NCBI GenBank assembly: GCA_963779225.1
Contig: CAVZWW010000003.1
Location: 3,534,001-3,598,000 of the forward strand
Length of the DNA stretch: 64,000 nucleotides
Direction of reading: 5' to 3'
Source of the DNA: CAVPCZ01 sp963779225
Lineage (GTDB): Bacteria; Bacteroidota; Ignavibacteria; UBA10030; UBA6906
Below are positions 43,255 through 53,408 of the stretch, one piece after another. A program made the translations under genes and the position numbers. The notes beneath the pieces are model-generated. The model was not told the DNA's origin, did not search any database, and saw only the letters and a list, made by a program, of their open reading frames with translations. The first letter of the stretch is position 1; every line of letters begins with the position of its first letter.

Positions 43255-44389
43255 AGGAGTCCTGCAAAGAAGCGGTGAATGTCCGTTGCATGATTCCTGC
43301 TACCACCCCGGCAGAAAAGTGTTGAAGGGCCCTGCCCCTGCCTGCGGAGCCAAGAGCGACGCAACGAGATGGGTGACATAGAAGATCATCAATTGCATAT
43401 ACGAGGGCATCTTCATCGCCCGGTTCCACCAGAACCCCTTCAGCGCCAAGGATCTCCGGAATCTGGCCGCTTCGGGACCCAATGACGGGGGTGCCGCAAG
43501 CCATTGATTCAACCAGAACACGGCCAAACTGTTCCACCCAGTGAGTCGCCGGGAGAGAAGGGAGCACAAGCAGCTGCATGCTGCGCATGAAACCCGCTAC
43601 ACTCCTGTACGGGACTGACGGCTCGAATCTCACACGACCGGCCACACCAAGTACTTTCGACAGCTTTTCAAGATCTCGCCGGAACGGTCCCTTCCCCACA
43701 ATGAGGGCGTGAACGTTTTCAGGCAGACGCACCAGAGATCGGATAAGGAGCTGAACACCCTTGCTCTCCACGAGTCGCCCGACGTACCCTACGACGAATA
43801 CTCCATCCACAGCGGGAAGCGTCGCAGGTGTTTCGGGAGAAAACATCGCGCAGTCGACAGGATGAGGCAGGTGCACCACCGAACGCGCATAACCCTCAAG
43901 CATGTACATGGTCGATAGCGGACGGACGAACATGATATCCGCCGGCCGGCGACGCGCAAGCGCATCGCACCACCTGTGGGTGAAGGCAAATTTGTAGGGG
44001 AAACCGATCGAACGGTAGTCCAGATTTCGGGACGAGACCAGCGCCAGATGTGTTTGCGGAGACACAGCATCGATTGCCAGACGGCACTGGACAGCGGTGT
44101 AATTTTCCGGTTCTGTATCGATGTAGAGAATATCCGGTTTCAGTTTGTGCAATAGACTCCTGAGAGAAGAGTAGAGCACCCGATGCTGCCGGAATCCGAA
44201 GGTTGTGCGGGACGTATGCAGATGGAGCATCGGATCCGGTTCGGGCTCGGCCGTGGTCACACTTCCCTGCTCCTGCCAGGCCGAGGGAACCAGCAGATGA
44301 ACCTCACAGCCGTCCATATGCGCAAGCTCTCGATACGCCGAGCGCCGGGCCGCCTCCACTGCAATCGTGTCAACCGCCAGAATTCGCAT
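43247..44389 (-). CDS. GT4-family glycosyltransferase
   Basis: A 380-residue GT-B enzyme from MRILAVDTIAVEAARRSAY. The donor-binding half shows VGYVGRLVESKGVQLLIR (about residue 200), VGKGPFRRDLEKL and the EX7E motif in EQFGRVLVE (about 290), then SMACGTPVIGSRSGQIPE. The stop lies inside the 42-base repeat array. It is nine bases downstream of the GT2 gene, in the same operon. Confidence 0.9.
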   Translation of the reverse strand: MRILAVDTIAVEAARRSAYRELAHMDGCEVHLLVPSAWQEQGSVTTAEPEPDPMLHLHTSRTTFGFRQHRVLYSSLRSLLHKLKPDILYIDTEPENYTAVQCRLAIDAVSPQTHLALVSSRNLDYRSIGFPYKFAFTHRWCDALARRRPADIMFVRPLSTMYMLEGYARSVVHLPHPVDCAMFSPETPATLPAVDGVFVVGYVGRLVESKGVQLLIRSLVRLPENVHALIVGKGPFRRDLEKLSKVLGVAGRVRFEPSVPYRSVAGFMRSMQLLVLPSLPATHWVEQFGRVLVESMACGTPVIGSRSGQIPEILGAEGVLVEPGDEDALVYAIDDLLCHPSRCVALGSAGRGRALQHFSAGVVAGIMQRTFTASLQDSSR

Positions 44390-44397
44390 TTCTTTGC

Positions 44398-45307
44398 TCA
44401 CGCTTCCCCCAGTCCCGAACGACCCGCAACAAAATCCCGAATTCCGCGAAGAAGGGCCCTTGTCCGTCTCCATTCGCCACGCAAGGTGAACAATGCTCCA
44501 TACACACCGCCATACCAGATGATGCTCAGAGGGATACTGATAGATCTCCGCAGCAGCGACCCGTGTTTCCATATCACTGCAAGGCGATTGCGCATCGTAT
44601 AGTAATCCCTGAACGGTTTCCCCGCCACTTTGAGAACGTTTATGGACTCGCCATGCGTTACCCGGGCCGAGGGGACGAACAGAAGTGCATACCCCTTTTC
44701 TCTCAAGCGAAGCGAGAAATCAAGATCATCGGAATACGTAATCAGCGAGGCATCGAATCCCCCCACGGCATCAAACACGGCACAGCGGACCAGCATCGCA
44801 CACGCAGTCACAAAACCGACCGTCCGCGTGGAGTGTGATATGCCCGCCGCGGGTTTCCACATGTTTTCGTGGATGCCGTTCCCGAGAAATGAGACCCTCC
44901 CGCCACCATACCATATCAATCCCGGGCGTGTTCCCGAAAGAATCAGCGGCGATGCGGCAGCGGCAGCAGGCTGTTCGTTCAAAGGCCGTTTCGAGAATCT
45001 TGAGCGATTCGGGAGTAACAAAGGCGTCGTTGTCCAGAAGAAGAGCATACTCACACCCGCAATCCCTTAGATGCCGGATTCCGACATTGACAGCATTCGC
45101 GTGTCCCGTGTTCGTCTGCAAACCGAGAAACCGCACATCCGGGAACCTCTCCCTCTGCGCCTCAAGAATTTCGGTGTCCGATTCGTTATCGACTACCACG
45201 ACCATGTGTGGCTGAGGGGAAAGTGCCGCAACATGGCTCAGACACACGGCAGTGGTTGCCGGATCGCGCCATTGGGTGATGACAATGCCCATCAAAGCCT
45301 GTGTCAT
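44398..45307 (-). CDS. GT2-family glycosyltransferase (one-base frameshift)
   Basis: The N-terminal frame from 45,307 has MGIVITQWRDPATTAVCL, VVVDNESDT, NTGHANAVNVGIRHLRD and the metal motif LLLDNDAFVTPES. Near 44,980 one extra base shifts the frame. The other frame continues with NEQPAAAAASPLILSG, AMLVRCAVFDAVGGFDASLI and SDDLDFSLRLREKGY, as in rhamnosyl/N-acetylglucosaminyl transferases with a C-terminal membrane-associated tail. The whole protein would be about 302 residues. It overlaps the upstream membrane protein by 4 bases. Confidence 0.87.
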
Positions 45308-46845
45308 GGCATTCTCGTGTATGCCGGATCCCGGTGAGTGAAAATTCGCCAGCCGGGCTTCGCAGATGATGTGGTAAATCCAACTTCAGAGAGTACCCTC
45401 TGAGCTTCCTCCATGTAGCCTTCATCGCCGAATGCAAAAACTGATTGGAAATACGCATAGCGTTCAGGATTGGCAAATGTGGAAGTGATCCATCCTTTCA
45501 ATCTCGAACCGGAGACCGTTGGATAAAGACCGCGCAGAGAATCACTCATCTTCACCAGTCCGGTCTCAAACACAATATACGGGAGCTCTCGCGACAAGAG
45601 TCCATAGACTGGGACGAACGACATCCCGTTGCTTGAAGGCGCGATTCTGTCGGACAGCCCCGCGTCTTCCGCCCAATCGATAATAATAGCGCAAAAAGAG
45701 CTGTCGAGCACATGCAGATCTTGCGCCTCCACAGTCAGCTCAGTGGCCCGCTCGTTAAATGTGGTGAACAGGGACACGTTGTACACAAGCGCTACTACAC
45801 TGAATGCAACGATAATCGAATTCCACACCCGTGAGGCAGGAGACCGTGCACCTGATAGCACGAAAAGAAAGAGCGCGGGCATGAAAACTCGCGCGCCGGG
45901 CTGCAAAATCCCGAACGCTGCATCCGGAAGCACAAACGCGACTGCCAGCAGCACTCCCCCACTCATCACCAACCAGCGATGCAACTCCATTGATCGGCGT
46001 CCCCTTGAAAGAAGGACCACGACAAATGCCACCACGACCCCCACCCATGCCAGGTTCGCAACGGTGGGGGGAAAAAGAGGAACAATGCCATGTGATTTGA
46101 GAAAGAGGCACGCGGGCTTCACCAGATGGCGAGCAAGTGTTGTCCATCCCCACTGGGGAGTCTCCGGCGCGGGCGAACCGGCTGAAGCCACGTACCAGAG
46201 CCCCAATAGCACAGATGGAGCCATCGCGATTCCTACGATGAGTCTGCCTCTGAGCGGCTGTCCGAGGGCAAACAAGAAGAGAAGAACGAGCAGAACGAAA
46301 TACACCGCACCGTGGGTAAGAAACACTACCACGATGGCAACAGACATCGCAACACAATTCCTCCGGGATAGTCTGACAGAGGGATAGAGAAAGAGGGCGA
46401 GGAACCAGATAAGCATGCCGAGTGCGAGTGTGTAGTTCTGCGCAGTCAGTGTAAACATACTCAACCCGAAGGGAAATCCTATATAGCGAACAGCCGAGTA
46501 CTTCTCCGCGCCAAACCTCCGGGCTGCAAACCATACACCCCATGGAAGGAGGAGCACTGAAATGGAAAGGATGACCTTGCCCGCAACTTCATACGGAAAT
46601 AGTCGCCCGAGGAGGGCCGCAGCGATCGTAAACGTTGAATTGGGTACGGGCAGACAGCGAAGGGCGTACCAATTCCCGAACGTTGATCCACCTTGCACCA
46701 AATCCGTCAGAATCTTCGCCTGAAAGAGCCAATTGGGATAGTCGATGATCGGCAAAAATCGGTGCCACCAGATCAATGCCACATGTCCTGCGGAAACAAG
46801 GATAGCCAGATACAGCCAGATGCGCCCTTGATCCTTCATCATCAT
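45304..46845 (-). CDS. Large multi-pass membrane protein, possible GT-C glycosyltransferase
   Basis: About 513 residues from MMMKDQGRIWLYLAILV, with 10-12 transmembrane helices and an ordered C-terminal periplasmic domain of about 130 residues. The first loop reads FLPIIDYPNWLFQAKI, where GT-C enzymes often keep an acidic catalytic residue. This topology is found in membrane glycosyltransferases that use polyprenyl-phosphate sugars, but no diagnostic motif is certain. Start and stop overlap neighbouring genes by 4 bases on each side, so it is an integral part of the operon. Confidence 0.62.
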   Translation of the reverse strand: MMMKDQGRIWLYLAILVSAGHVALIWWHRFLPIIDYPNWLFQAKILTDLVQGGSTFGNWYALRCLPVPNSTFTIAAALLGRLFPYEVAGKVILSISVLLLPWGVWFAARRFGAEKYSAVRYIGFPFGLSMFTLTAQNYTLALGMLIWFLALFLYPSVRLSRRNCVAMSVAIVVVFLTHGAVYFVLLVLLFLFALGQPLRGRLIVGIAMAPSVLLGLWYVASAGSPAPETPQWGWTTLARHLVKPACLFLKSHGIVPLFPPTVANLAWVGVVVAFVVVLLSRGRRSMELHRWLVMSGGVLLAVAFVLPDAAFGILQPGARVFMPALFLFVLSGARSPASRVWNSIIVAFSVVALVYNVSLFTTFNERATELTVEAQDLHVLDSSFCAIIIDWAEDAGLSDRIAPSSNGMSFVPVYGLLSRELPYIVFETGLVKMSDSLRGLYPTVSGSRLKGWITSTFANPERYAYFQSVFAFGDEGYMEEAQRVLSEVGFTTSSAKPGWRIFTHRDPAYTRMP

Positions 46846-47966
46846 CGTGCGCCTATGGTTCGGTAGAGATCGATATGCCGGGAGGCGATCAGGGGCCATG
46901 CGTAACGCTCCGCTTCGATCCGGCCATTCCTGCCCAGCGTTTCGCGGAGGGACGCATTGTCAAGCAACAACTGGATCCGCCGTGACAGCTCGTCCGCCGA
47001 ACAGGGATCATCAATGTAGAGTCCGTGCACCCCGTCAACCATGTCCTCAACAGCTCCCGCGGTGCGGGTGGTAATCACCGGAATCCCTGCAGCCATCGCC
47101 TCAATAATCACCATGCCAAAAGGCTCGTAGTGCGTCGGGAACACCAGCGCATCGGCTTGCAGAAAGAGGGATTCCGGTGCAGGGACGCTTCCAAGAAATT
47201 TCAGGCGATCCAGGACCTTGAGATCGGCAGCCCTCCGCTTGTACGGACCCGGATCATCGTTGCCTGCAACGTGCAACTCCAGCGGGAGACCGGGGAGCAA
47301 CGGCAGGGCCTCGATAATCGTCTGCAATCCCTTCCTGTCAAATTCATTCCCGACGAAGAGCAGAACGAACGGCTCACCTGGCCCTCGCTTAAAACCCCCG
47401 GCCCTTTCCTCTCTGCGGAAGCGATCAAGATGTACGCCGTTGGGAATAATACACACGGCATCGTCAGGCAGGTTGTATTCTTCAAGTATCTGCAGCCTGA
47501 CAAGACGTGAGACAGCCACAATCCGTTTCCGCCGGGGCCCCGTAAAAAGCCGCCGTTCGTCGTCGAGTGACAGGCGGTCGTAGATCCCGAGGTTGCGGCT
47601 ATGGATGCGTCCACTCCTCCGACTCGCCTGGATCTTCACGCCCGCTTTGTGACAACTCTGGGCAGCAACAACATCGGCTTCCGCCCCTACACCAAAGGCA
47701 TGGATCACTGATGCTCGTGTCTTTCCCGTCCTGGATGGTTCGAACAGGCGAAAAGCGAACTTCCCGATTGCCGGTGTCAACAAAGGATCCGGTACGGAGT
47801 GCCATTGTCCTGGTGTAGCTTCGCACCGCTGGCTGACGATATGCACGCAGTGTCCGTCTCGCACGTACTCCGTAGCGAGCGCCGACACAATCCGACCCAA
47901 CCCTGTGGTATCGTCAACAGATTGCGCGACAAGCGCAAGGGTGAGTGAAGACTCGCTGGCATTCAT
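46842..47966 (-). CDS. GT4-family glycosyltransferase
   Basis: A 374-residue enzyme from MNASESSLTLALVAQSVDDT. It shows RIVAVSRLVRLQILEEY, IIPNGVHLDRF (about residue 160), LLFVGNEFDRKGLQ (about 190) and EX7E in EPFGMVIIE (about 280) with AMAAGIPVITTRTAG. The start overlaps the flippase stop by 4 bases, and the stop overlaps the next gene as ATGA. Acts in repeat-unit assembly at the membrane; sugar unknown. Confidence 0.92.
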   Translation of the reverse strand: MNASESSLTLALVAQSVDDTTGLGRIVSALATEYVRDGHCVHIVSQRCEATPGQWHSVPDPLLTPAIGKFAFRLFEPSRTGKTRASVIHAFGVGAEADVVAAQSCHKAGVKIQASRRSGRIHSRNLGIYDRLSLDDERRLFTGPRRKRIVAVSRLVRLQILEEYNLPDDAVCIIPNGVHLDRFRREERAGGFKRGPGEPFVLLFVGNEFDRKGLQTIIEALPLLPGLPLELHVAGNDDPGPYKRRAADLKVLDRLKFLGSVPAPESLFLQADALVFPTHYEPFGMVIIEAMAAGIPVITTRTAGAVEDMVDGVHGLYIDDPCSADELSRRIQLLLDNASLRETLGRNGRIEAERYAWPLIASRHIDLYRTIGAR

Positions 47967-49459
47967 CCGGATTCCGCGAACAATTTGAGTGGCTTCGCCA
48001 ATCCCCCCATTGCCGCCCGCATGGCGTCGAAGTCTTCCTTGTGTAATGGTCGCACGAAAGTCATAAGAAGCACAAACGTGCCAAAGAAGACAATTGCTGC
48101 AAGTCCAAGATGGAGAACAACCTGACCTGTGTCCGGCACGAAAAACGACAGTATGGCTGCAACGGCGGCGGCGGCCGTGATACGACCCCAGGCCCGCCAT
48201 TGAAGAGCAACACCTCCGATGCGAACAACGGCAAAAGACCCCATTGCATTGGCCAGAAGAACTCCCGTTCCGCCGGCGCATGCCGCACCAATTGCGCCCC
48301 AGCGTGGAATGAGGACCAGATGCATCGAAACGGTCACGCCTGCTGCAACAATCCCGATCCTCACAACGGTCCATACCTTTGCCAGCGCAAGAAGATAATC
48401 TGAATTCTCGCCGGTGGCAAAGAGACGGGAGAGAATCCGAAAGCCGAGAATGATGCGCAGCACATCGACGGCGCCGGCATATTTGTTCGAATAGACAAGA
48501 TGGAGAATGTCTGGCGCACACACAACAAGAAACGAAAGAACGGGAATCGTGAGCAATGATGTTATCCTCACAACGACGGTATACAGAGTATTCATCCGCG
48601 CACGGTCGCTGACAGCATACCGGGAAAGCGCGGCGAGAGACACCCCCCCGAATCCCACGGTCAGCACCAGAAGTCCAACCTGAACGATCGAATAGGCGAC
48701 ATCGTACACCGAAGCCGATATGCTCTCAGACCGGAGCAACGTCAGGAACATCACGTCACCCTGACGGCCCAGGAAATATTCCACGACCGTGTTCAGCCAG
48801 TAGACGGCACCGAATGTCACTACGGGCAGCACGGGAATCCGGCGTGAACCACCCGCCCATTCAACCTTCGACGTCAGGGCATATCCGGCCACCTGTATTG
48901 CTGTTCCGGCAACCAGGATAATGAGCACGATGGGAATGTCGAGGGAATTCCCGATAGAGAGCAACGCCAGCAACTCCGCTCCGCGCGCCGTCACGCCGAC
49001 AAGAGCCGCCTGCCCGGTCCGAAATCGGGCGACAAGGAGCATGCCCAATACCGGAGCTGCACTGCGCAGCAGACCGAGCACAATCACAAGGACCAGAAAG
49101 TCCCGCAGATCGATATTATCCGAAGGCAATACAAAGGGGAGCGAAACAGAAGCAATAGCGCACACGCCGGCGTACACCCCCAGACGCAGGAACAGAAGCC
49201 TGACCACAAGGTATCGTGTTCCCGGATTCGCTCCGCCGTCCTGCGGAATATACTTGTTGAGCGACACCTCCACACCAGCGGCCGAAAGGACTATGAGCAA
49301 CTGTACAATGCTCAAGACACCTGCGAGGTGCCCGTAGCCGACGACACCCAATCCACGGGCGATAATGACCGTCGAGACGAAGGAGAGAGCGTACTCGGTG
49401 ACTTTCCCGATGTGGTTCCAGACCGCACTGCGGGCGATATGGGCGCTGCCGTCCTTCAT
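47963..49459 (-). CDS. Wzx-type polysaccharide flippase, second copy
   Basis: A 498-residue, 14-helix protein of the Polysacc_synt family from MKDGSAHIARSAVWNHIGKV, whose amphipathic start is typical, followed by TVIIARGLGVVGYGHLAGVL. It exports lipid-linked repeat units of the second locus. First gene of the minus-strand run that ends with the C25 peptidase at 35,828. A weak TATATTGA box lies about 170 bases upstream (49,629-49,636). Confidence 0.88.
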   Translation of the reverse strand: MKDGSAHIARSAVWNHIGKVTEYALSFVSTVIIARGLGVVGYGHLAGVLSIVQLLIVLSAAGVEVSLNKYIPQDGGANPGTRYLVVRLLFLRLGVYAGVCAIASVSLPFVLPSDNIDLRDFLVLVIVLGLLRSAAPVLGMLLVARFRTGQAALVGVTARGAELLALLSIGNSLDIPIVLIILVAGTAIQVAGYALTSKVEWAGGSRRIPVLPVVTFGAVYWLNTVVEYFLGRQGDVMFLTLLRSESISASVYDVAYSIVQVGLLVLTVGFGGVSLAALSRYAVSDRARMNTLYTVVVRITSLLTIPVLSFLVVCAPDILHLVYSNKYAGAVDVLRIILGFRILSRLFATGENSDYLLALAKVWTVVRIGIVAAGVTVSMHLVLIPRWGAIGAACAGGTGVLLANAMGSFAVVRIGGVALQWRAWGRITAAAAVAAILSFFVPDTGQVVLHLGLAAIVFFGTFVLLMTFVRPLHKEDFDAMRAAMGGLAKPLKLFAESG

Positions 49460-49707
49460 CCAACCTCTCCGCAGGAGGCATCCCGGTCCGCCGGACTGCT
49501 TGCACATCCTTTCAATGCACGTCCGCCCCGCCGGAGCAGCAGAGGAATGCAGGATTTGCCCAACCTCGAAAAGGAAAATGTCTGAAGCTGAGGCACAAGG
49601 TGCGGAGTGTTTTGATACATGGTGGAAATCAATATACCAATACACCGCGAGATATGGAATCCCCCCGTGCCACCGCGGAAGAGGCTAGAACCAAAAGGGC
49701 TGGTTCC

Positions 49708-49738
49708 TTGCAAATCTTCGGCAGAAACGGTATTTTGT
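49708..49738 (+). promoter_or_regulatory. Bacteroidetes-type promoter of the FkbM methyltransferase gene
   Basis: TTG (49,708-49,710), 20-base spacer, TATTTTGT (49,731-49,738); the ATG follows after 25 bases. It lies in the 304-base divergent gap 49,460-49,763, which otherwise holds only the weaker minus-strand box for the flippase and no gene. Confidence 0.5.
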
Positions 49739-49763
49739 CCCACGTTCTCCCACAACGGGCACC

Positions 49764-50556
49764 ATGATACCATCCCTCAAGCGGTTCCTTTCACCACATC
49801 GTCGGAATCCTTTAGCACGTGCAATTGCAGATGCATGTCGACGCTATATCGGTTGGGTTGAAAACTGCAACTACGATATAGAGACAAACGGAGAGCGGGC
49901 CCTGCTCCGCAAGCTCCGGGGGAAGGATATTCGTACTGTCTTTGATGTCGGGGCGAACGTTGGAGACTGGGCCGTTGCCGCACGTGAGTGTTTCCCCGAC
50001 GCATCCATCCACTGTTTCGAAATTGTTCCCACAATCGCCGAAGAACTCCGCCGCCGCTTGCAGGGAGACAGGGGGATTACCGTCAATTCATTCGGATTGG
50101 GTGAGGTGGAGCGTGAATGTTCTGTGAACTTCTTCCCCGACGTCCCCCCCCTCTCTTCACTTCTTGATTATACCCAGCAGATTCCGTCAATCAAGGTGAA
50201 GGGGCTTCTCCGGAGCGGAGACGGATATCTCCGCGAGCATAGGCATTCACCACCTGGATTTCCTCAAAATTGATGTGGAAGGTGCGGAGGGCACCGTTCT
50301 TGAGGGTTTTAAACAGGCCATTCAGGATCAAGGCATCTCAATCATCCAATTTGAGTATGGGCCCATGAACATTCTTGCGCGGTTCCTGCTGCGCGATGCT
50401 TACGATTTTCTGGTGCAACGGGGATATGTGCTCGGGAAGATATATCCGCGGGGTGTAGAATTCCGTCCGTACAGCTTTCAGGCTGAAGATTTCGTGCTGT
50501 CGAACTATCTGGCAGTACTGAAGGATCGCACAGACCTGATGCAGCTTCTCGGCTGA
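49764..50556 (+). CDS. FkbM-family methyltransferase (one-base frameshift)
   Basis: A SAM-dependent methyltransferase of the FkbM type, often used to O-methylate surface sugars. The first frame shows TVFDVGANVGDWAVAAREC (SAM motif I, about residue 60) and IHCFEIVPTIAEELRRRL. Near 50,241 one extra A shifts the frame; the other frame continues as GIHHLDFLKIDVEGAEGTVL, a hallmark FkbM segment, to a stop at 50,556. The complete protein would be about 263 residues. It is divergent from the second polysaccharide operon and probably tailors its product. Confidence 0.87.
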
Positions 50557-50665
50557 CCGGCGACATGCCGGGGCCCATAAGCGTGGAGAGGAGTATGCGC
50601 CAAATCTCCGTCACCATTCTAAAACCGTATATCATTCCCCTGTAGATCATTCCCTTCGTGGCAGA

Positions 50666-50696
50666 TTGCAAATTCCTGATCTTCTTCGTATATTTT
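50666..50696 (+). promoter_or_regulatory. Bacteroidetes-type promoter of tRNA-Ser(GGA)
   Basis: TTG (50,666-50,668), 20-base spacer, TATATTTT (50,689-50,696), 45 bases upstream of the tRNA 5' end. Confidence 0.55.
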
Positions 50697-50741
50697 TATG
50701 TTAATTTTGATTTCTTGCGTCAGCTATGGTTTGCAGCTTAT

Positions 50742-50828
50742 GGAGAGGTGCAGGAGCGGTTGAACTGGCCACCCTGGAAAGGTGGTATACTCGCAAGGGT
50801 ATCGTGGGTTCGAATCCCACCCTCTCCG
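50742..50828 (+). tRNA. tRNA-Ser (GGA anticodon)
   Basis: An 87-base cloverleaf: acceptor GGAGAGG/CCTCTCC with discriminator G, anticodon loop CTGGAAA (GGA), a long variable arm (ATACTCGCAAGGGTAT) and T arm GTGGGTTCGAATCCCAC. No CCA is encoded. Confidence 0.97.
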
Positions 50829-50933
50829 CAGTATTTCAGATTCCCCGCATTACTATTCATCGGTACAGATCACCTGCCGCGTATGCGTCCGCATTATCCC
50901 GGTGTTTCAACACGCTACTACGAAAGATCCTGA

Positions 50934-53318
50934 TCAGTTCAACCCTATTTTGCCGATAAATATCTCTCCGCTTTCCGTTCGGTCAAACGTAAATCTGATC
51001 TCCTCCAATTCCGATGGCATAAATGCACTATTGTCTTTGCGGAATTCGCTAAACGGGATTTCAACATATTGCGGAATTCTTCCGACCGGTCTGTTTCTTT
51101 CAAGAGCAAGGAGAAAGTTCCATTTGGTCAATTCCGTCTTCAACGGAGGCGGTAACATAAAGACGCTACGAAATGTCTTCTTGACAATCGCCGTTTTCGT
51201 ACATAGCTCAATGGTGAAATCCACGGTTTCCAGGTCATTCCTGTTGTTACAAACAGTGAAAACGAGATTTCCGGAAGACCGATTCGCCAACACTTTTCTT
51301 GCAGCACCCGCGATATGTATTGAATACCGGGGAATGCCATTCAAGGTCGTGTCCTTGTTATCCCAGCCGAGAAACACGCCGGGTTGCAGAGGAGACCCAG
51401 CAGGGTCCCTCAGCCGTATCACATTTTCACACCAGAGCTTCAGGTTGCTCGCTTCTATGCTGCACTCTCTCATGGAGGTCGTGGTTACATCAAAGTCTTC
51501 CTGATAATTGACGAGCGTCTGTGTATCCGTATCATCAAAACGATTGATGTAGTAATCATCAGGAAGAAGCGCAAAGGCCTTTCTGTAGTCTTTCATCATC
51601 GCAAGGCCTTCCTTCTTGCCCTTCAAGGTGGCGTCAAGAAACGATGATATGTATACCTTGGCGATCCGCCGTTGCGCCTCACCATCCATTATAGGTTTCA
51701 GATTCAGAAACCATGAAACAGGAGCTCCATAGTCTTCTCTTCCCCACCTTGTGTTGAATTGTCCATGGTTCGCGCGGTAGATATATAGAGCGGCTTTGAA
51801 GTGGTACTGGGAATCTGAAAAGCTCACCCGGTTGAATACGCGGTTTCCCACAAACGTATATATATCGTGATCGTAACCACCGTGCAGAGCCAGGTAATTG
51901 ACATTCTCCGGTTTGAGACGATTTCCATCTTGTAGGCTGTACGGATCATTGGCGGCAATCTGGACGATGCCCTTTATGGAAAAATCAAAGTCGAATTTCT
52001 GTTTTGCATCAAGATGATATCTTTTGAGTTTATTGATTAGCGTCGCAATGGCCACGGCCGCTCCGCCCCGGGAATGTCCGAGTAGAGCAATGTTCTTCAT
52101 GTCCACTTTCGTGTAGAAAGGATTTTCAGGATCCTCATTCCATTTCCTCCAGCACTCAAGATGCTTCAACAACAGCCATCCCCTCATAAACATTTCATCC
52201 CGATAATCCATAACCCAACTCATATTGAGGAAATTCTCGTCAACCGAAGCTACGATATACCCTCTGCTCGCAAGCAATCTGCCCAGGTATTCATACCCGG
52301 GGTCGGAATATCGACTCATGATATGATTCCCGTGGACGATCAACACCAGAGGAAAAGGACCGGCATCACGGGGAAACCACACGCGAGCATTGAGCGGGAA
52401 ATGACTTGAATTGAATCCCCAGTAGATCTTCCTGATCTGGTTGCGAATTCCGGTCGTACTGTTGAAGAAAGGAGTGGCGTCAACGGTAGGTGTTCTTAGG
52501 GTTACGTTGCCCGCATATTCAGGGCGCCGCTGATCTGAACCGCTGCCGTAGAACAATTCGTCAACTTTGTAGTCTCCTTCCTTCGAGGGATCTTCAATCG
52601 CGGGCGAAGAGACGTTCTGGCCGCGATAACTCTCCGATATCACAATGGCACTCTCAAACCCGTCGCTGGAGAGGAAATAGAAAACGTAGGCACTGATCGC
52701 GACAACTGCTGTAAATAGGAGAGCTGAAAGGAGCTTCCTGTGACGGATTGAACGTGCATACGCTATCATTCCTCCACACATCATGCCAAAGGCTATGAAG
52801 TGGAACGGAATGAATTGAATGGTTTTGGCCGCGGTGATTTCTACTATGACGACAAGGGCAACCGGGAGCAACACATTGAGTGCACCGAGTATTCGAAGAA
52901 CCAGGTATACCAATGCACAACATACACACACCAACAGAGTGATCAAGAGCACATCAACAAGGGGAGAAATCCCTGTTTGGACGTCTTCCATATAAATGGA
53001 AGCAACAGTGGTGAAGAGGGCTGTTCCCGCGACTGCGCCGGAGACAGCGCCTTTCCAGGACTGCTCAAGAATGAGAAGTATTCGGTTGTACGTATCTGTG
53101 AAATGCCGCTTGATTCTGTTGATTCGTGATTGCGACTGTGATTTTCCGGGCTTTTCTATCAGGGTCATCTGAGTGTCGTATTTGTGGGCATACACACTTT
53201 TAAGCTTTCGCCTGAACAACAGTCTCCATTGAAGCAACCTGCGCACATCCACGATAACGAAATGCAATTTGTTTGTCAAACTGAAGGGAGGCATTGAGCG
53301 TGACTTGACTTTCGCCAT
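50934..53318 (-). CDS. Membrane-anchored alpha/beta-hydrolase of unknown substrate
   Basis: A 794-residue protein. A polar 85-residue N-terminus precedes about five transmembrane helices (residues 88-225). The outer part is an alpha/beta-hydrolase: oxyanion loop LVLIVHGNHIMSRY (about residue 335), nucleophile elbow ALLGHSRGGAAVA (Ser about 414) and a late acid/His region (ALYIYRANHGQFNT). A C-terminal beta-rich domain of about 170 residues follows (CSIEASNLKLWCENVIRL). Similar to chlorophyllase/PAF-acetylhydrolase-like secreted hydrolases; the membrane part is unusual. It is divergent from the NfeD gene. Confidence 0.75.
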   Translation of the reverse strand: MAKVKSRSMPPFSLTNKLHFVIVDVRRLLQWRLLFRRKLKSVYAHKYDTQMTLIEKPGKSQSQSRINRIKRHFTDTYNRILLILEQSWKGAVSGAVAGTALFTTVASIYMEDVQTGISPLVDVLLITLLVCVCCALVYLVLRILGALNVLLPVALVVIVEITAAKTIQFIPFHFIAFGMMCGGMIAYARSIRHRKLLSALLFTAVVAISAYVFYFLSSDGFESAIVISESYRGQNVSSPAIEDPSKEGDYKVDELFYGSGSDQRRPEYAGNVTLRTPTVDATPFFNSTTGIRNQIRKIYWGFNSSHFPLNARVWFPRDAGPFPLVLIVHGNHIMSRYSDPGYEYLGRLLASRGYIVASVDENFLNMSWVMDYRDEMFMRGWLLLKHLECWRKWNEDPENPFYTKVDMKNIALLGHSRGGAAVAIATLINKLKRYHLDAKQKFDFDFSIKGIVQIAANDPYSLQDGNRLKPENVNYLALHGGYDHDIYTFVGNRVFNRVSFSDSQYHFKAALYIYRANHGQFNTRWGREDYGAPVSWFLNLKPIMDGEAQRRIAKVYISSFLDATLKGKKEGLAMMKDYRKAFALLPDDYYINRFDDTDTQTLVNYQEDFDVTTTSMRECSIEASNLKLWCENVIRLRDPAGSPLQPGVFLGWDNKDTTLNGIPRYSIHIAGAARKVLANRSSGNLVFTVCNNRNDLETVDFTIELCTKTAIVKKTFRSVFMLPPPLKTELTKWNFLLALERNRPVGRIPQYVEIPFSEFRKDNSAFMPSELEEIRFTFDRTESGEIFIGKIGLN

Positions 53319-53408
53319 GCGGAAGGGTATTATTCATTTAGAAACTAGTGGCACGAAACCGTGTTCAATTCGAGACCCGTTTAGCGCGGTATGTAAGGCT
53401 ATAACGCC

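Noticed and set aside
33431..50828. The two tRNA-Ser genes as attachment sites bounding a 17-kb element
   Set aside because: No integrase and no duplicated tRNA 3' end is seen next to either gene; the region between holds ordinary loci.
53368..53383. Possible sigma-54 -24 box (TGGCACG) before the NfeD gene
   Set aside because: The -12 position reads GTGT, not TTGC, so the match is only half.
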